A stretch of 12,931 nt of DNA from Acidimicrobiaceae bacterium (lineage in GTDB: Bacteria > Actinomycetota > Acidimicrobiia > Acidimicrobiales > Microtrichaceae), in NCBI GenBank assembly GCA_003514205.1, contig DORQ01000192.1, forward strand, positions 8,274 through 21,204, given 5' to 3'. The translations under genes and the position numbers were made by a program. The notes below the pieces were generated by a model. The model saw only the letters and a list, made by a program, of their open reading frames with translations, was not told the origin of the DNA and searched no databases. The number at the start of each line of letters is the position of its first letter. Position 1 is the first letter of the stretch. Of this stretch, positions 1-6,196 are shown piece after piece.

Positions 1-24
1 TGTTCAGTCTTGGATGTTCAGTCT
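1..24. repeat. Short direct repeat (10 bases, period 14) at the 3' end of the tldD operon
   Basis: TGTTCAGTCT occurs at 1-10 and again at 15-24. The second copy contains the stop codon of the last PmbA-like gene (TGA on the minus strand, 18-20). This looks like a small local duplication just past the gene end. The left edge of the window cuts it, so further copies cannot be excluded. No hairpin with a T-run (a terminator) is visible in these bases. Confidence 0.5.
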
Positions 25-1373
25 GAGCCGCTCAGGGAAACATCGCCGATGACCAACGTGCATCCGGCGTCACCGCTGGAGGTCCACTCCTGGTCGTCAC
101 CCACCGCAATGATGTCCAGCAGGAGACGCTGCACTGTCGATGCCAGCGTGAGCTCACGGACCGGTTCAGCAAGGACTCCGTCACGTATCAGGATTCCATC
201 TGCCCCGACGCTGAAGTCTCCTGAGACTGGATTCACGCCAGAATGCAGTCCCGTCAGACTATTCACGAAGAGGGCGTTACCCATCCCCTTCAGGAGCTCC
301 GCAGCGGGGGTTTGGCCCGGTTCAATGACCAGGACTTGTGCACTCACGCCCGGCAGACTCCGTGCACCTCGAACTGCCGAACCTGTGGAGCGGGATCCTG
401 CACGTCGCGCCGTGTAGCTGTTCTGAAGAAAGGTTCGGAGATGCCCGGACTCGATGAGCAGGTTTCGTCGACACGCGAGACCTTCACCATCGAAACTGCT
501 CGCGGCAATGGAGCGAAGGTCAGTTGGGTCATCGACACACGTCAAGAGTGGTGATGCGATCGGTTCGTTGAGACGATCGCCAAACGGAGACCGGCCCTTG
601 TTCACAGCCTCGCCGTCAATCATGCCGGAGAGAATCCCGATGAGGGTGAGCGCCAGTCGTGGTTCCAAGACAATCGGCAACCTCGCCGACTTCGGCTGGG
701 TTGCACCAAGCATTCGGGTCGCCCGATCACTGGCCTCGCGAATCACGCGATCGATATCTAGCGCCGCGAGAGAACGAGCCGCGTCTCCAGCAGCTCCCGT
801 TTGAGTCTCGCCATCTTCTGCCGAGAGCGCCTGAACCCCGACGGAACACGAGGTGCCACGCTCGTGAAGTAGCACGCCCGTGCTCGTTGCGTAGGCAACC
901 TCGCCCGCGTGGTCGCTCCATCCGGCGGTCCGAACTCCGGTGATTCGAGGATCGCTCTCAACGGTTCGTCGTTCAAGGTCGAGCGCGATCGCAATCTTCT
1001 GTTCCGAGTCGATGTCGAGGATTGATGGATTCCAGTGGTCGATCCGAACTGCCTCAATGCCATCTGGCTCTGCCAGACCGAGGAATTCGTCCTGCTCGCC
1101 AAACTTCCGATTGTCTCGTGCCTCTTCGAGCGTTTCGAGGAGGGCGGCTCGCTCAAGTGTGCCCGCCGAGGCGAAGCCCTGGCGGTGGTCCGCAATCACG
1201 CGAATCCCGAAGGCGAATGACTCAGCGGAGGTGAAGGACTCCACCTCAGATCGGAACGCTTTCACGGAGGTAGATGTGCTGTGGGAAATCATCACATCGA
1301 TCTGCTCATGCGGTTTTGCCCGTTGCGCCATCTCCGCAGCCAGACTCAGGATCTCGGTTCCCTCGAAGTTCAT
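18..1373 (-). CDS. pmbA: PmbA/TldE-family protein, second paralog of the operon (non-catalytic TldD partner)
   Basis: Predicted cytoplasmic subunit of a TldD/TldE-type peptidase. In the family, TldE (PmbA) pairs with TldD, forms part of the cavity and lacks the metal site; known jobs include leader-peptide removal (microcin B17) and degradation of unfolded peptides. The protein is 451 aa, close to E. coli PmbA (about 450). The family hallmark GLHSGVNPVSGDFSVGADG lies near residues 375-393. An FDGEGLACRRN segment is near 294-304, and the N-terminal ESFTSAESFAFGIRV segment near 45-59 matches the family's first domain. No HExxxH is present. The ATG at 1373 overlaps the upstream gene's TGA as ATGA, so it is probably translationally coupled; a weak G-rich Shine-Dalgarno lies at 1380-1385. 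It is the last gene of the three-gene operon seen here. It is clearly paralogous to its upstream neighbour and has identical length. The substrate is unknown. Confidence 0.9.
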   Translation of the reverse strand: MNFEGTEILSLAAEMAQRAKPHEQIDVMISHSTSTSVKAFRSEVESFTSAESFAFGIRVIADHRQGFASAGTLERAALLETLEEARDNRKFGEQDEFLGLAEPDGIEAVRIDHWNPSILDIDSEQKIAIALDLERRTVESDPRITGVRTAGWSDHAGEVAYATSTGVLLHERGTSCSVGVQALSAEDGETQTGAAGDAARSLAALDIDRVIREASDRATRMLGATQPKSARLPIVLEPRLALTLIGILSGMIDGEAVNKGRSPFGDRLNEPIASPLLTCVDDPTDLRSIAASSFDGEGLACRRNLLIESGHLRTFLQNSYTARRAGSRSTGSAVRGARSLPGVSAQVLVIEPGQTPAAELLKGMGNALFVNSLTGLHSGVNPVSGDFSVGADGILIRDGVLAEPVRELTLASTVQRLLLDIIAVGDDQEWTSSGDAGCTLVIGDVSLSGSD

Positions 1374-2725
1374 GCGGAATCCCCCGAGACCATCACGTCG
1401 CCAATGGCCATCGTCACGCCGACCGCATCGATTGGCACCGTGGTCAGGTCGCTGCCGATGGCTGTGATGTCGGCGAGCATGCGTTGCAGCGTGGAGGCAA
1501 TCGTGACCTCCTTGATCGGCTCGCAGAGTTTCCCGGAACGAATGGCCCGGCCTTCTATGCCTGCAGAGAAGTCTCCCGAAACCGAGTTCACACCCGAATG
1601 CAGGCCTTGCACCTCAGTAATCAACAATCCATCATCCACTCCAGCAATGATCTGTTCAGCACTCTGCTGCCCAGGCTCAATGACGAGCGATTGGGGGCCG
1701 GCACCGGGCGTGGAGTGAATTCCACCCCGGACAGCACTGGCGTTTGAAACCGTGTTCATTGCTCGGGCCGACCAGCTGTCGAGCAAGTAGCTCGTCAAGA
1801 CACCGTCCGTGAGCAGAGCATTACGTCGTGTCGCTAGTCCCTCGCCGTCGAAGGGAACCGCTCCGAACCAGCGCTGGTCGGTTGGGTCGTCGAAAAGCGT
1901 CAGCCCAGAATATGCAACTGCCTCGCTCATTCTGTCGGCCAGAAATGACCGGCCTCGAGCGATTTCGGTACCGGAAAAACAGGATCCGATGATCGACAGG
2001 AACTGTGCGGAGACCCACGGGTCGAACACCACGGTGCAGCGCCGCGACTGTGTGCGGCTCGCGCCAAGCTGTTGCAGCGCCCGGTCTGCTGCCTGCGAGG
2101 CCACCCGCTCAATATCGAGATCCTCAAGTTTTCGAGCTAGATCGAACCCAAAGCCAGTCGTCACATCGGGGCCATCCTCGGCCAAGCTGTACAACGCAAT
2201 GCCGCAGCTCGACGAGTGAATGCTCGACCGAATGCCCGTGGTTGAGACCACCACAGACGTGTCGATCGAATCGGAGTAGTCCACCGATTCGGTGCCCACG
2301 ATCCGCGCGTCCTTCGAGAGAAGAATCCGCTCCAGTTCGATGAGCAGGTCAATCTTGGCTCGCGGCGAGGTCCGCTCAATGGCTTCCTGGTAGAGCGAGA
2401 GGTGAGGAGGAGCGACCTGGTCGGGGTGGGCGAGTCCAGCGTGCTCATCTGGGGTAGCGAACGACGAGTTGTCTCGGGCCTCCGCCAACGTCTCCCGCAA
2501 GGCAATCGGGTCAAGCGTCCCGCAATAGGCGAACCCCTGTCGGGGCCCATCGACCACCCGAATCCCAGCACCAAGCGAAGTCGCCGAGGTGAACGCCTCG
2601 ACAGCACCCTCGTAGACGCGGACCTCGGTTTCACGACTGTGCTCGACAACAACTTCAACCTGTTCCGAACCCACCGCCTCCGCGACCAGCGAATCAGCGA
2701 TACTCAAAAGCTCTTCGGAGGTCAC
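1370..2725 (-). CDS. pmbA: PmbA/TldE-family protein, first paralog of the operon (non-catalytic TldD partner)
   Basis: A second TldE-type subunit, 451 aa from the GTG at 2725. I chose this start because it overlaps the tldD stop as GTGA and has GGTGGA (2734-2739) 8 bases upstream. A start at 2758 would add 11 residues inside tldD. Family features: FTSATSLGAGIRVVDGPRQG near residues 45-64, FDGEGLATRRN near 292-302, and the GLHSGVNSVSGDFSAGIEG block near 374-392. The region matching TldD's zinc-binding helix (about 233-252) has no HExxxH, so this protein is unlikely to be catalytic by itself. It shares many aligned blocks with the downstream paralog, including SAVRG, VIEPGQ and the C-terminal IGDV segment, but the two have diverged well beyond a recent duplication. 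It most likely forms a complex with the adjacent TldD. It could be the true TldE, with the second copy specialised, or the reverse. Confidence 0.9.
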   Translation of the reverse strand: MTSEELLSIADSLVAEAVGSEQVEVVVEHSRETEVRVYEGAVEAFTSATSLGAGIRVVDGPRQGFAYCGTLDPIALRETLAEARDNSSFATPDEHAGLAHPDQVAPPHLSLYQEAIERTSPRAKIDLLIELERILLSKDARIVGTESVDYSDSIDTSVVVSTTGIRSSIHSSSCGIALYSLAEDGPDVTTGFGFDLARKLEDLDIERVASQAADRALQQLGASRTQSRRCTVVFDPWVSAQFLSIIGSCFSGTEIARGRSFLADRMSEAVAYSGLTLFDDPTDQRWFGAVPFDGEGLATRRNALLTDGVLTSYLLDSWSARAMNTVSNASAVRGGIHSTPGAGPQSLVIEPGQQSAEQIIAGVDDGLLITEVQGLHSGVNSVSGDFSAGIEGRAIRSGKLCEPIKEVTIASTLQRMLADITAIGSDLTTVPIDAVGVTMAIGDVMVSGDSA

Positions 2726-4113
2726 GCTGCAGTTCCACCAATGGTCAGGCCATGACACCGCAACGTTGGCACGCCATCACCGACGGGCACTCCCTGGCCA
2801 TCTTTGCCGCAGGTTCCCGGAGGGCCCATGGCGAAGTCATCGGCCACTGCATCGATGTTGCGAAGCACCTGAGGTCCGTTGCCGATGAGATTTCCCTCGC
2901 GAAGCGGCTCAGTGATCTTGCCGTTCTCGATGAGGTACGCCTCCGTCATGCCGAACACGAAATCGCCAGTTGCAGTGTTCACCTGTCCGCCGCCGAGGTG
3001 GGCGATGTACACGCCGTGGTCAGTGTCAGCAATGATCGATTCCTTGTCGCCCGTCCCCGCAAGCAAGTAGGTGTTTGTCATCCGAACCATCGGGAGATAC
3101 TGGTAGCCCTGTCGCCGGCCGTTCCCAGAGGATCTGCGGCCCTCTTTACGGGCGCGGTTCCCGTCCCACATGTAGTCAACCAGTATCCCGTCTTGGATCA
3201 ACACATTGCGCTGGGCAGGGTTTCCTTCGTCGTCGATTCCGAAACAACCCCACTCGCCCGACATCGTTCCGTCATCAACCAATGTCACCAGCGGCGAAGC
3301 AACCTGTTCACCGATACGGTTCGCGAACACCGAAGCGCCCTTGGCAACGAGGTCCGCTTCGAGACCGTGGCCACAAGCCTCGTGGAACATCACCCCGCCA
3401 CCTCCAGATCCAATCACCACCGGCATCTGGCCACTCGGCGCCGGACGCGCCGCGAGCTTGGTGAGTGCTCGATCAGCGGCGGCACGCCCAAGTTCGGCAA
3501 CATCCACCTGGCTGAAGAGCTCAAACCCAACGGTGTGGCCCACTGACTCGCGACCGGTTTGCATGCCAGTGTCCCCGGAGGCGACGGCCGAAACGGAAAA
3601 GACCGACTTCACTTGATCATCCGAGGCGATTCTGCCGTCGGTGTTTGCAACAAGAATCTGCCGACGGGAATCGGAATATCTCGCCATGACTTGGGTGATG
3701 GACCCTCCTCTCGAGCGGGCTGCATCATTGGCAATCGTGAGCAACTCGACTTTGCGGGCCTTGGCAACCTCGCTGGGGAGTTGCTCAACACGGTTGGGCC
3801 GCCGAACCTCGGCACGTTCAAAGTCGCCAACCACTCGACCTTCTCCAGAGGCTCGCGCTGCTTCGGCAGCGATCTGTGCGGTGGCCAGCAGGCCTGCTTC
3901 TGAAAGGTCGGCCGTGTGGGCGAACCCGGTGGAATCGCCGACTACCACCCGAATGCCTGCGCCTCGGTCACGGCCTGAGGTCAGGTCCTCCACCCTTCCA
4001 TCATCAAGCACTGCCGCTGTTGATCGGCGATCCTCGACGAACACCTCTGCGAAATCGGCGCCATAGCGCGTGGCGACTGTAAGTACCCGTTGAAGCAACG
4101 CTTCCTCGATCAT
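2722..4113 (-). CDS. tldD: TldD-type zinc metalloprotease (catalytic subunit)
   Basis: Catalytic subunit of the TldD/TldE peptidase, expected in the cytoplasm. The product is 463 aa from the ATG at 4113 (E. coli TldD is about 481). Zinc ligands expected for the family are visible: HEACGH at about residues 244-249 (His244, Glu245, His249) and the distal Cys435 in GTCGKDGQGVPVGDG, matching the HExxxH plus Cys arrangement known for TldD. The glycine-rich lead-in to the motif and the VNTATGDFVFGMTEAYLIE block (about 378-396) are also typical. GAAAGG (4122-4127) lies 8 bases before this ATG. In-frame starts at 4134 and 4152 lack a ribosome site and would extend the N-terminus past the usual family start. 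It is the first gene of the operon and overlaps the next gene by 4 bases. The catalytic residues look intact, so activity is expected. Confidence 0.95.
   Translation of the reverse strand: MIEEALLQRVLTVATRYGADFAEVFVEDRRSTAAVLDDGRVEDLTSGRDRGAGIRVVVGDSTGFAHTADLSEAGLLATAQIAAEAARASGEGRVVGDFERAEVRRPNRVEQLPSEVAKARKVELLTIANDAARSRGGSITQVMARYSDSRRQILVANTDGRIASDDQVKSVFSVSAVASGDTGMQTGRESVGHTVGFELFSQVDVAELGRAAADRALTKLAARPAPSGQMPVVIGSGGGGVMFHEACGHGLEADLVAKGASVFANRIGEQVASPLVTLVDDGTMSGEWGCFGIDDEGNPAQRNVLIQDGILVDYMWDGNRARKEGRRSSGNGRRQGYQYLPMVRMTNTYLLAGTGDKESIIADTDHGVYIAHLGGGQVNTATGDFVFGMTEAYLIENGKITEPLREGNLIGNGPQVLRNIDAVADDFAMGPPGTCGKDGQGVPVGDGVPTLRCHGLTIGGTAA
2734..2739 (-). promoter_or_regulatory. Ribosome binding site deciding the start of the first PmbA-like gene
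   Basis: GGTGGA on the minus strand lies 8 bases before the GTG at 2725, inside the end of tldD. With the GTGA stop/start overlap, it favours the GTG at 2725 over the in-frame start at 2758. Confidence 0.6.
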
Positions 4114-4196
4114 TTGCTGTGCCTTTCGATCCATCGCGTGAGGTTGAACCAATCCATATTGGCCACAAGCTCGCTGGAGTCCTTATCGTATCTGTC
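4114..4196. promoter_or_regulatory. Divergent intergenic region between tldD and the thioesterase, with a small inverted repeat
   Basis: These 83 bases separate two divergent gene starts and should hold both promoters. A perfect inverted repeat CCAAT-CCAT-ATTGG lies at 4149-4162, 36 bases upstream of the tldD ATG, and could be an operator or a hairpin in the tldD leader. The tldD ribosome site GAAAGG lies at 4122-4127. Candidate -10 boxes overlap around 4184-4190: TATCGT on plus and TACGAT on minus. Neither has a convincing -35. If the plus-strand box is real, the thioesterase message would start at or near its GTG (leaderless), which is common in actinobacteria. Confidence 0.35.
4122..4127 (-). 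promoter_or_regulatory. tldD ribosome binding site
   Basis: GAAAGG on the minus strand, 8 bases before the ATG at 4113. It selects this ATG over two upstream in-frame starts (4134 and 4152) that have no such site. Confidence 0.6.
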
Positions 4197-4574
4197 GTGA
4201 CCATAGATCCAGGCCTCGCCGCCAGCGTCGAACTGACCGTTACCGAAGAGGACACTGCTCTTGCATTGAAGACCGGAAGCGTTCGAGTGCTTGCGACCCC
4301 ACGACTTCTTGCTCTCTGTGAAGAAGCCTCTGTGCTGGCGATTGCCGGCAAGAGCGGGGATGGCCAGACAACAGTCGGGTTGGGTGTTCAGTTTGATCAC
4401 CTCCGACCAACCTGTGTTGGTTCCACCGTCCGGGCAGAATCTCACCTCGACAAAGTCGAGGGTAGGCGCCTCTTCTTCACCGTCTCAGCAAAAGACGACC
4501 GGGGCCTCGTTGGAGTTGGAAAGGTAACGAGAGTGCTGGTCGACACCGAACGATTCATGGAGAAGTCGCAGTAG
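4197..4574 (+). CDS. FlK-like hotdog-fold thioesterase
   Basis: Small acyl-CoA thioesterase-like protein, 125 aa from the GTG at 4197. The sequence follows the hotdog family related to fluoroacetyl-CoA thioesterase FlK: VELTVTEEDTA near the start, VLATPRLLALCEEA in the central helix, and VEGRRLFFTVSAKD with TRVLVDTERF near the end. FlK's catalytic Thr42/Glu50/His76 correspond to Thr34, Glu42 and His68 here, with exactly the same spacing (8 and 26 residues). FlK's gating Phe36 corresponds to Ser28, so fluoroacetate specificity is not implied; the real substrate is unknown. Start choice: an in-frame GTG at 4119 would add 26 residues, overlap the tldD 5' end and has no ribosome site. The 4197 start matches the usual family N-terminus, but its only GGAG (4176-4179) is 17 bases away. 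It is divergent from the tldD operon, so any functional link is speculative. Confidence 0.85.
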   Translation: MTIDPGLAASVELTVTEEDTALALKTGSVRVLATPRLLALCEEASVLAIAGKSGDGQTTVGLGVQFDHLRPTCVGSTVRAESHLDKVEGRRLFFTVSAKDDRGLVGVGKVTRVLVDTERFMEKSQ

Positions 4575-4639
4575 CGGCCCGTCCAGGCAGAGTAAAGATA
4601 CGGCTCAAGGATTGCCACCCACATGCCGATGCTGACTAC

Positions 4640-5050
4640 ATGGTCACGTCGCTTGGCACGCTTCGCCACATCGAATGGAGAACAGCGCGAGTACCCACGC
4701 TCGTGCCGGTGGTAGTGGGCTGCGGGTTCGCACTCTGTGGTGGCACCGCAATGGTGTTTAGCCTGAGCGGGGTGAAGGCAATTGCATTCGCTCCAGCGGC
4801 AATCGCATCTGCCACTGGGGTACTGCTCATCGTCAGCAGTTTCCTTCGACTTCTCATGGTCCGAAAATCGTTACAGTTCTCTCACGCTGTTGGAACTGAG
4901 ACCTACCCAGTCGTGGTGTCGCCATTGCTGTTCGCAGTGCCACCGCAGCAACCCCAGAGGATCAAGGTCGCTGCGCTGAGCGAGGAAGAACTCCCAATGC
5001 TCTCACTCCCGATGGGTTCGCTTCCGGCGGCTCCAACGCTCACTGCCTAA
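4640..5050 (+). CDS. Small membrane protein with two predicted helices, function unknown
   Basis: 136 aa, not recognised. Two hydrophobic stretches are visible, about residues 18-42 and 46-73, joined by a very short turn, giving a helical hairpin. A basic patch (VRKS) follows the second helix. The C-terminal ~60 residues are proline-rich, contain one acidic cluster (SEEELP) and no recognised domain; by the positive-inside rule this tail probably faces the cytoplasm. The ATG at 4640 is the first plausible start; no strong ribosome site lies directly upstream, and AAGGA about 30 bases away is too distant. The gene is 65 bases after the thioesterase on the same strand and could be co-transcribed. 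It might be a lineage-specific gene of the clade; no function can be assigned. Confidence 0.6.
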   Translation: MVTSLGTLRHIEWRTARVPTLVPVVVGCGFALCGGTAMVFSLSGVKAIAFAPAAIASATGVLLIVSSFLRLLMVRKSLQFSHAVGTETYPVVVSPLLFAVPPQQPQRIKVAALSEEELPMLSLPMGSLPAAPTLTA

Positions 5051-5072
5051 CCACCGCCTCACCACCGCCTCA
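5051..5072. repeat. 11-base tandem duplication between convergent genes
   Basis: CCACCGCCTCA occurs twice in direct succession (5051-5061 and 5062-5072), starting just after the stop of the small membrane protein gene. The same gap holds GGCTCGCC twice (5079-5086 and 5099-5106) and a weak inverted repeat CACCG/CGGTG (5095-5099 and 5112-5116). No clear terminator with a T-run is seen. The gap is probably a slippage-prone spacer between convergent genes. Confidence 0.5.
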
Positions 5073-5118
5073 CCAACTGGCTCGCCGAATGGGTCACCGG
5101 CTCGCCGCTCGCGGTGAA

Positions 5119-5988
5119 CTAGGCCGTGGCCGCGCCAAGAAATCGATGCAGCGATCGCTCCCAATCGGCCCGAGCTTCGAACTGAGGCATATGGCACGCG
5201 TCGCTAAAGCGATCGAGTGCAGCGCCCGGAATGGTTGCCGCCATCCGCTCCGATGCTCCCACGAAGGGCGTATCGAGGTCGCCAACCTGCACGAGCGTGG
5301 GAACTGAGATGGATGTCAGTTGCTCGAGGCGATCTTCGATCACTGGGAACTGCGAGAGCATGGACGCATACATCGCAGAAGAACACCGGAGCATCTTGGT
5401 CGAGGCCCACTCTCGGTAGCCCTCTACCTCAGCGCACACTCGCTCGTAGGCTGGGTTGTCGTTTGGGTTGTACCCCATTTCTAGGACAGCGTGCACAGCC
5501 TCGAGCCCATGTGTTCTGGCCATCTCGGCCCCAAGTGCAATCAACCCCTGGTCATAGTTTTCGACGACGCCATGGTGGGTCGACATGAGAACGAGACGGG
5601 CAACACGTTCTGGGTGCGCGAGGATCAGACGTTGGGCGATCATTCCTCCCATTGAATGGCCGACGAGATCGAATTGTTCCCAATCCAGGAGATCCGCGAG
5701 TTCAACCAGGTCTCCTTTGAAGTGATCGAGGCCATAGGCCTGTTCATCCTCATCGTGGGTGCTTTCACCATGGCCGCGGAGGTCAGGCGCGACTACGTGA
5801 TACCCCAACTCGACCAGAGCCGGAATTGCTGGACCGAAGTCCTCCTTCGAGCCAGTGATGCCATGCACCAGCAGAAGCGGTGAGCCGCCGGTACCCGATT
5901 CCAAGATGACCAAGGTGGCTGAGTTGAGTTCAACACTGCGCTTTGAGACCGACTCTGGTACGTGCATCGGCCCACCGTAGCTGCTCAT
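5119..5988 (-). CDS. Alpha/beta hydrolase, cytoplasmic, substrate unknown
   Basis: 289 aa alpha/beta-hydrolase-fold enzyme (esterase, epoxide hydrolase or C-C hydrolase type cannot be told apart). Visible features: the oxyanion HGITGS near residues 43-48, PDLRGHGES near 69-76, the nucleophile elbow GHSMGG with Ser112, the acid Asp239 in GDLDTP, and the catalytic His266 in DACHMPQ. There is no signal peptide or extra domain, and the length is normal for the family. The ATG at 5988 has GGAAA about 9 bases upstream; the ATG at 5967 (seven residues in) is an alternative. The reading frame happens to stay open to 6891 on this strand, antisense to the next gene, but that part shows no family similarity and I exclude it. 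The gene converges with the small membrane protein gene and diverges from the YbhN-like gene, so it is probably its own transcription unit. Confidence 0.9.
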   Translation of the reverse strand: MSSYGGPMHVPESVSKRSVELNSATLVILESGTGGSPLLLVHGITGSKEDFGPAIPALVELGYHVVAPDLRGHGESTHDEDEQAYGLDHFKGDLVELADLLDWEQFDLVGHSMGGMIAQRLILAHPERVARLVLMSTHHGVVENYDQGLIALGAEMARTHGLEAVHAVLEMGYNPNDNPAYERVCAEVEGYREWASTKMLRCSSAMYASMLSQFPVIEDRLEQLTSISVPTLVQVGDLDTPFVGASERMAATIPGAALDRFSDACHMPQFEARADWERSLHRFLGAATA

Positions 5989-6196
5989 CCGATGCGTTTC
6001 CGTGCCGTCAGTGCCCACCGCTACGCACCGATTCGACTGAATCGGAAGAATCGGTGACAGACTCGAACCCATCGACAGCGAATTTCCCAACCGAAAGACG
6101 GCCGAACCTGCGCCCGCACACCGCAGCGCACTCAGTGCCGACCCCCGGCCTTCATCGACGACCTCTCGCGCCTGGAGTGACGGAGCACTGAATCGC
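5989..6196. promoter_or_regulatory. Divergent intergenic region between the hydrolase and the YbhN-like gene
   Basis: 208 bases with no supported gene. It should contain the promoters of both flanking genes, but I found no convincing -35/-10 pair on either strand. It holds the inverted repeat at 6028-6054, a second perfect palindrome GCACT-C-AGTGC at 6128-6138, and an 8-base direct repeat TCAGTGCC at 6008-6015 and 6132-6139. GGAG at 6182-6185 may serve the TTG start at 6197. The short open frames here have no coding character. Confidence 0.4.
6028..6054. promoter_or_regulatory. Candidate operator: 7+7 inverted repeat plus a third half-site
   Basis: CCGATTC (6028-6034), spacer GACT, then GAATCGG (6039-6045) form a perfect dyad. 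After two bases, a third GAATCGG follows at 6048-6054. The array lies 40 bases upstream of the hydrolase start on the minus strand, where a repressor or activator could act. Arrays of inverted and direct half-sites are typical of dimeric regulators, but no regulator gene is in the window. As RNA it could form a 7-bp hairpin without a U-tract, so it does not look like a terminator. Confidence 0.4.

Noticed and set aside
2752..3546. 264-residue open frame on the plus strand, antisense to tldD
   Set aside because: It is an exact shadow of the strongly supported tldD coding region, with no recognisable domain and no ribosome site.
4119..4196. 26-residue N-terminal extension of the thioesterase from GTG 4119
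   Set aside because: It contains the divergent promoter region, lacks a ribosome site and extends beyond the usual family start. It is not fully excluded, because the 4197 start also lacks a well-placed site.
4593..4598. TAAAGA as a -10 box for the small membrane protein gene
   Set aside because: There is no matching -35 at the right distance, and a match this loose is expected by chance.
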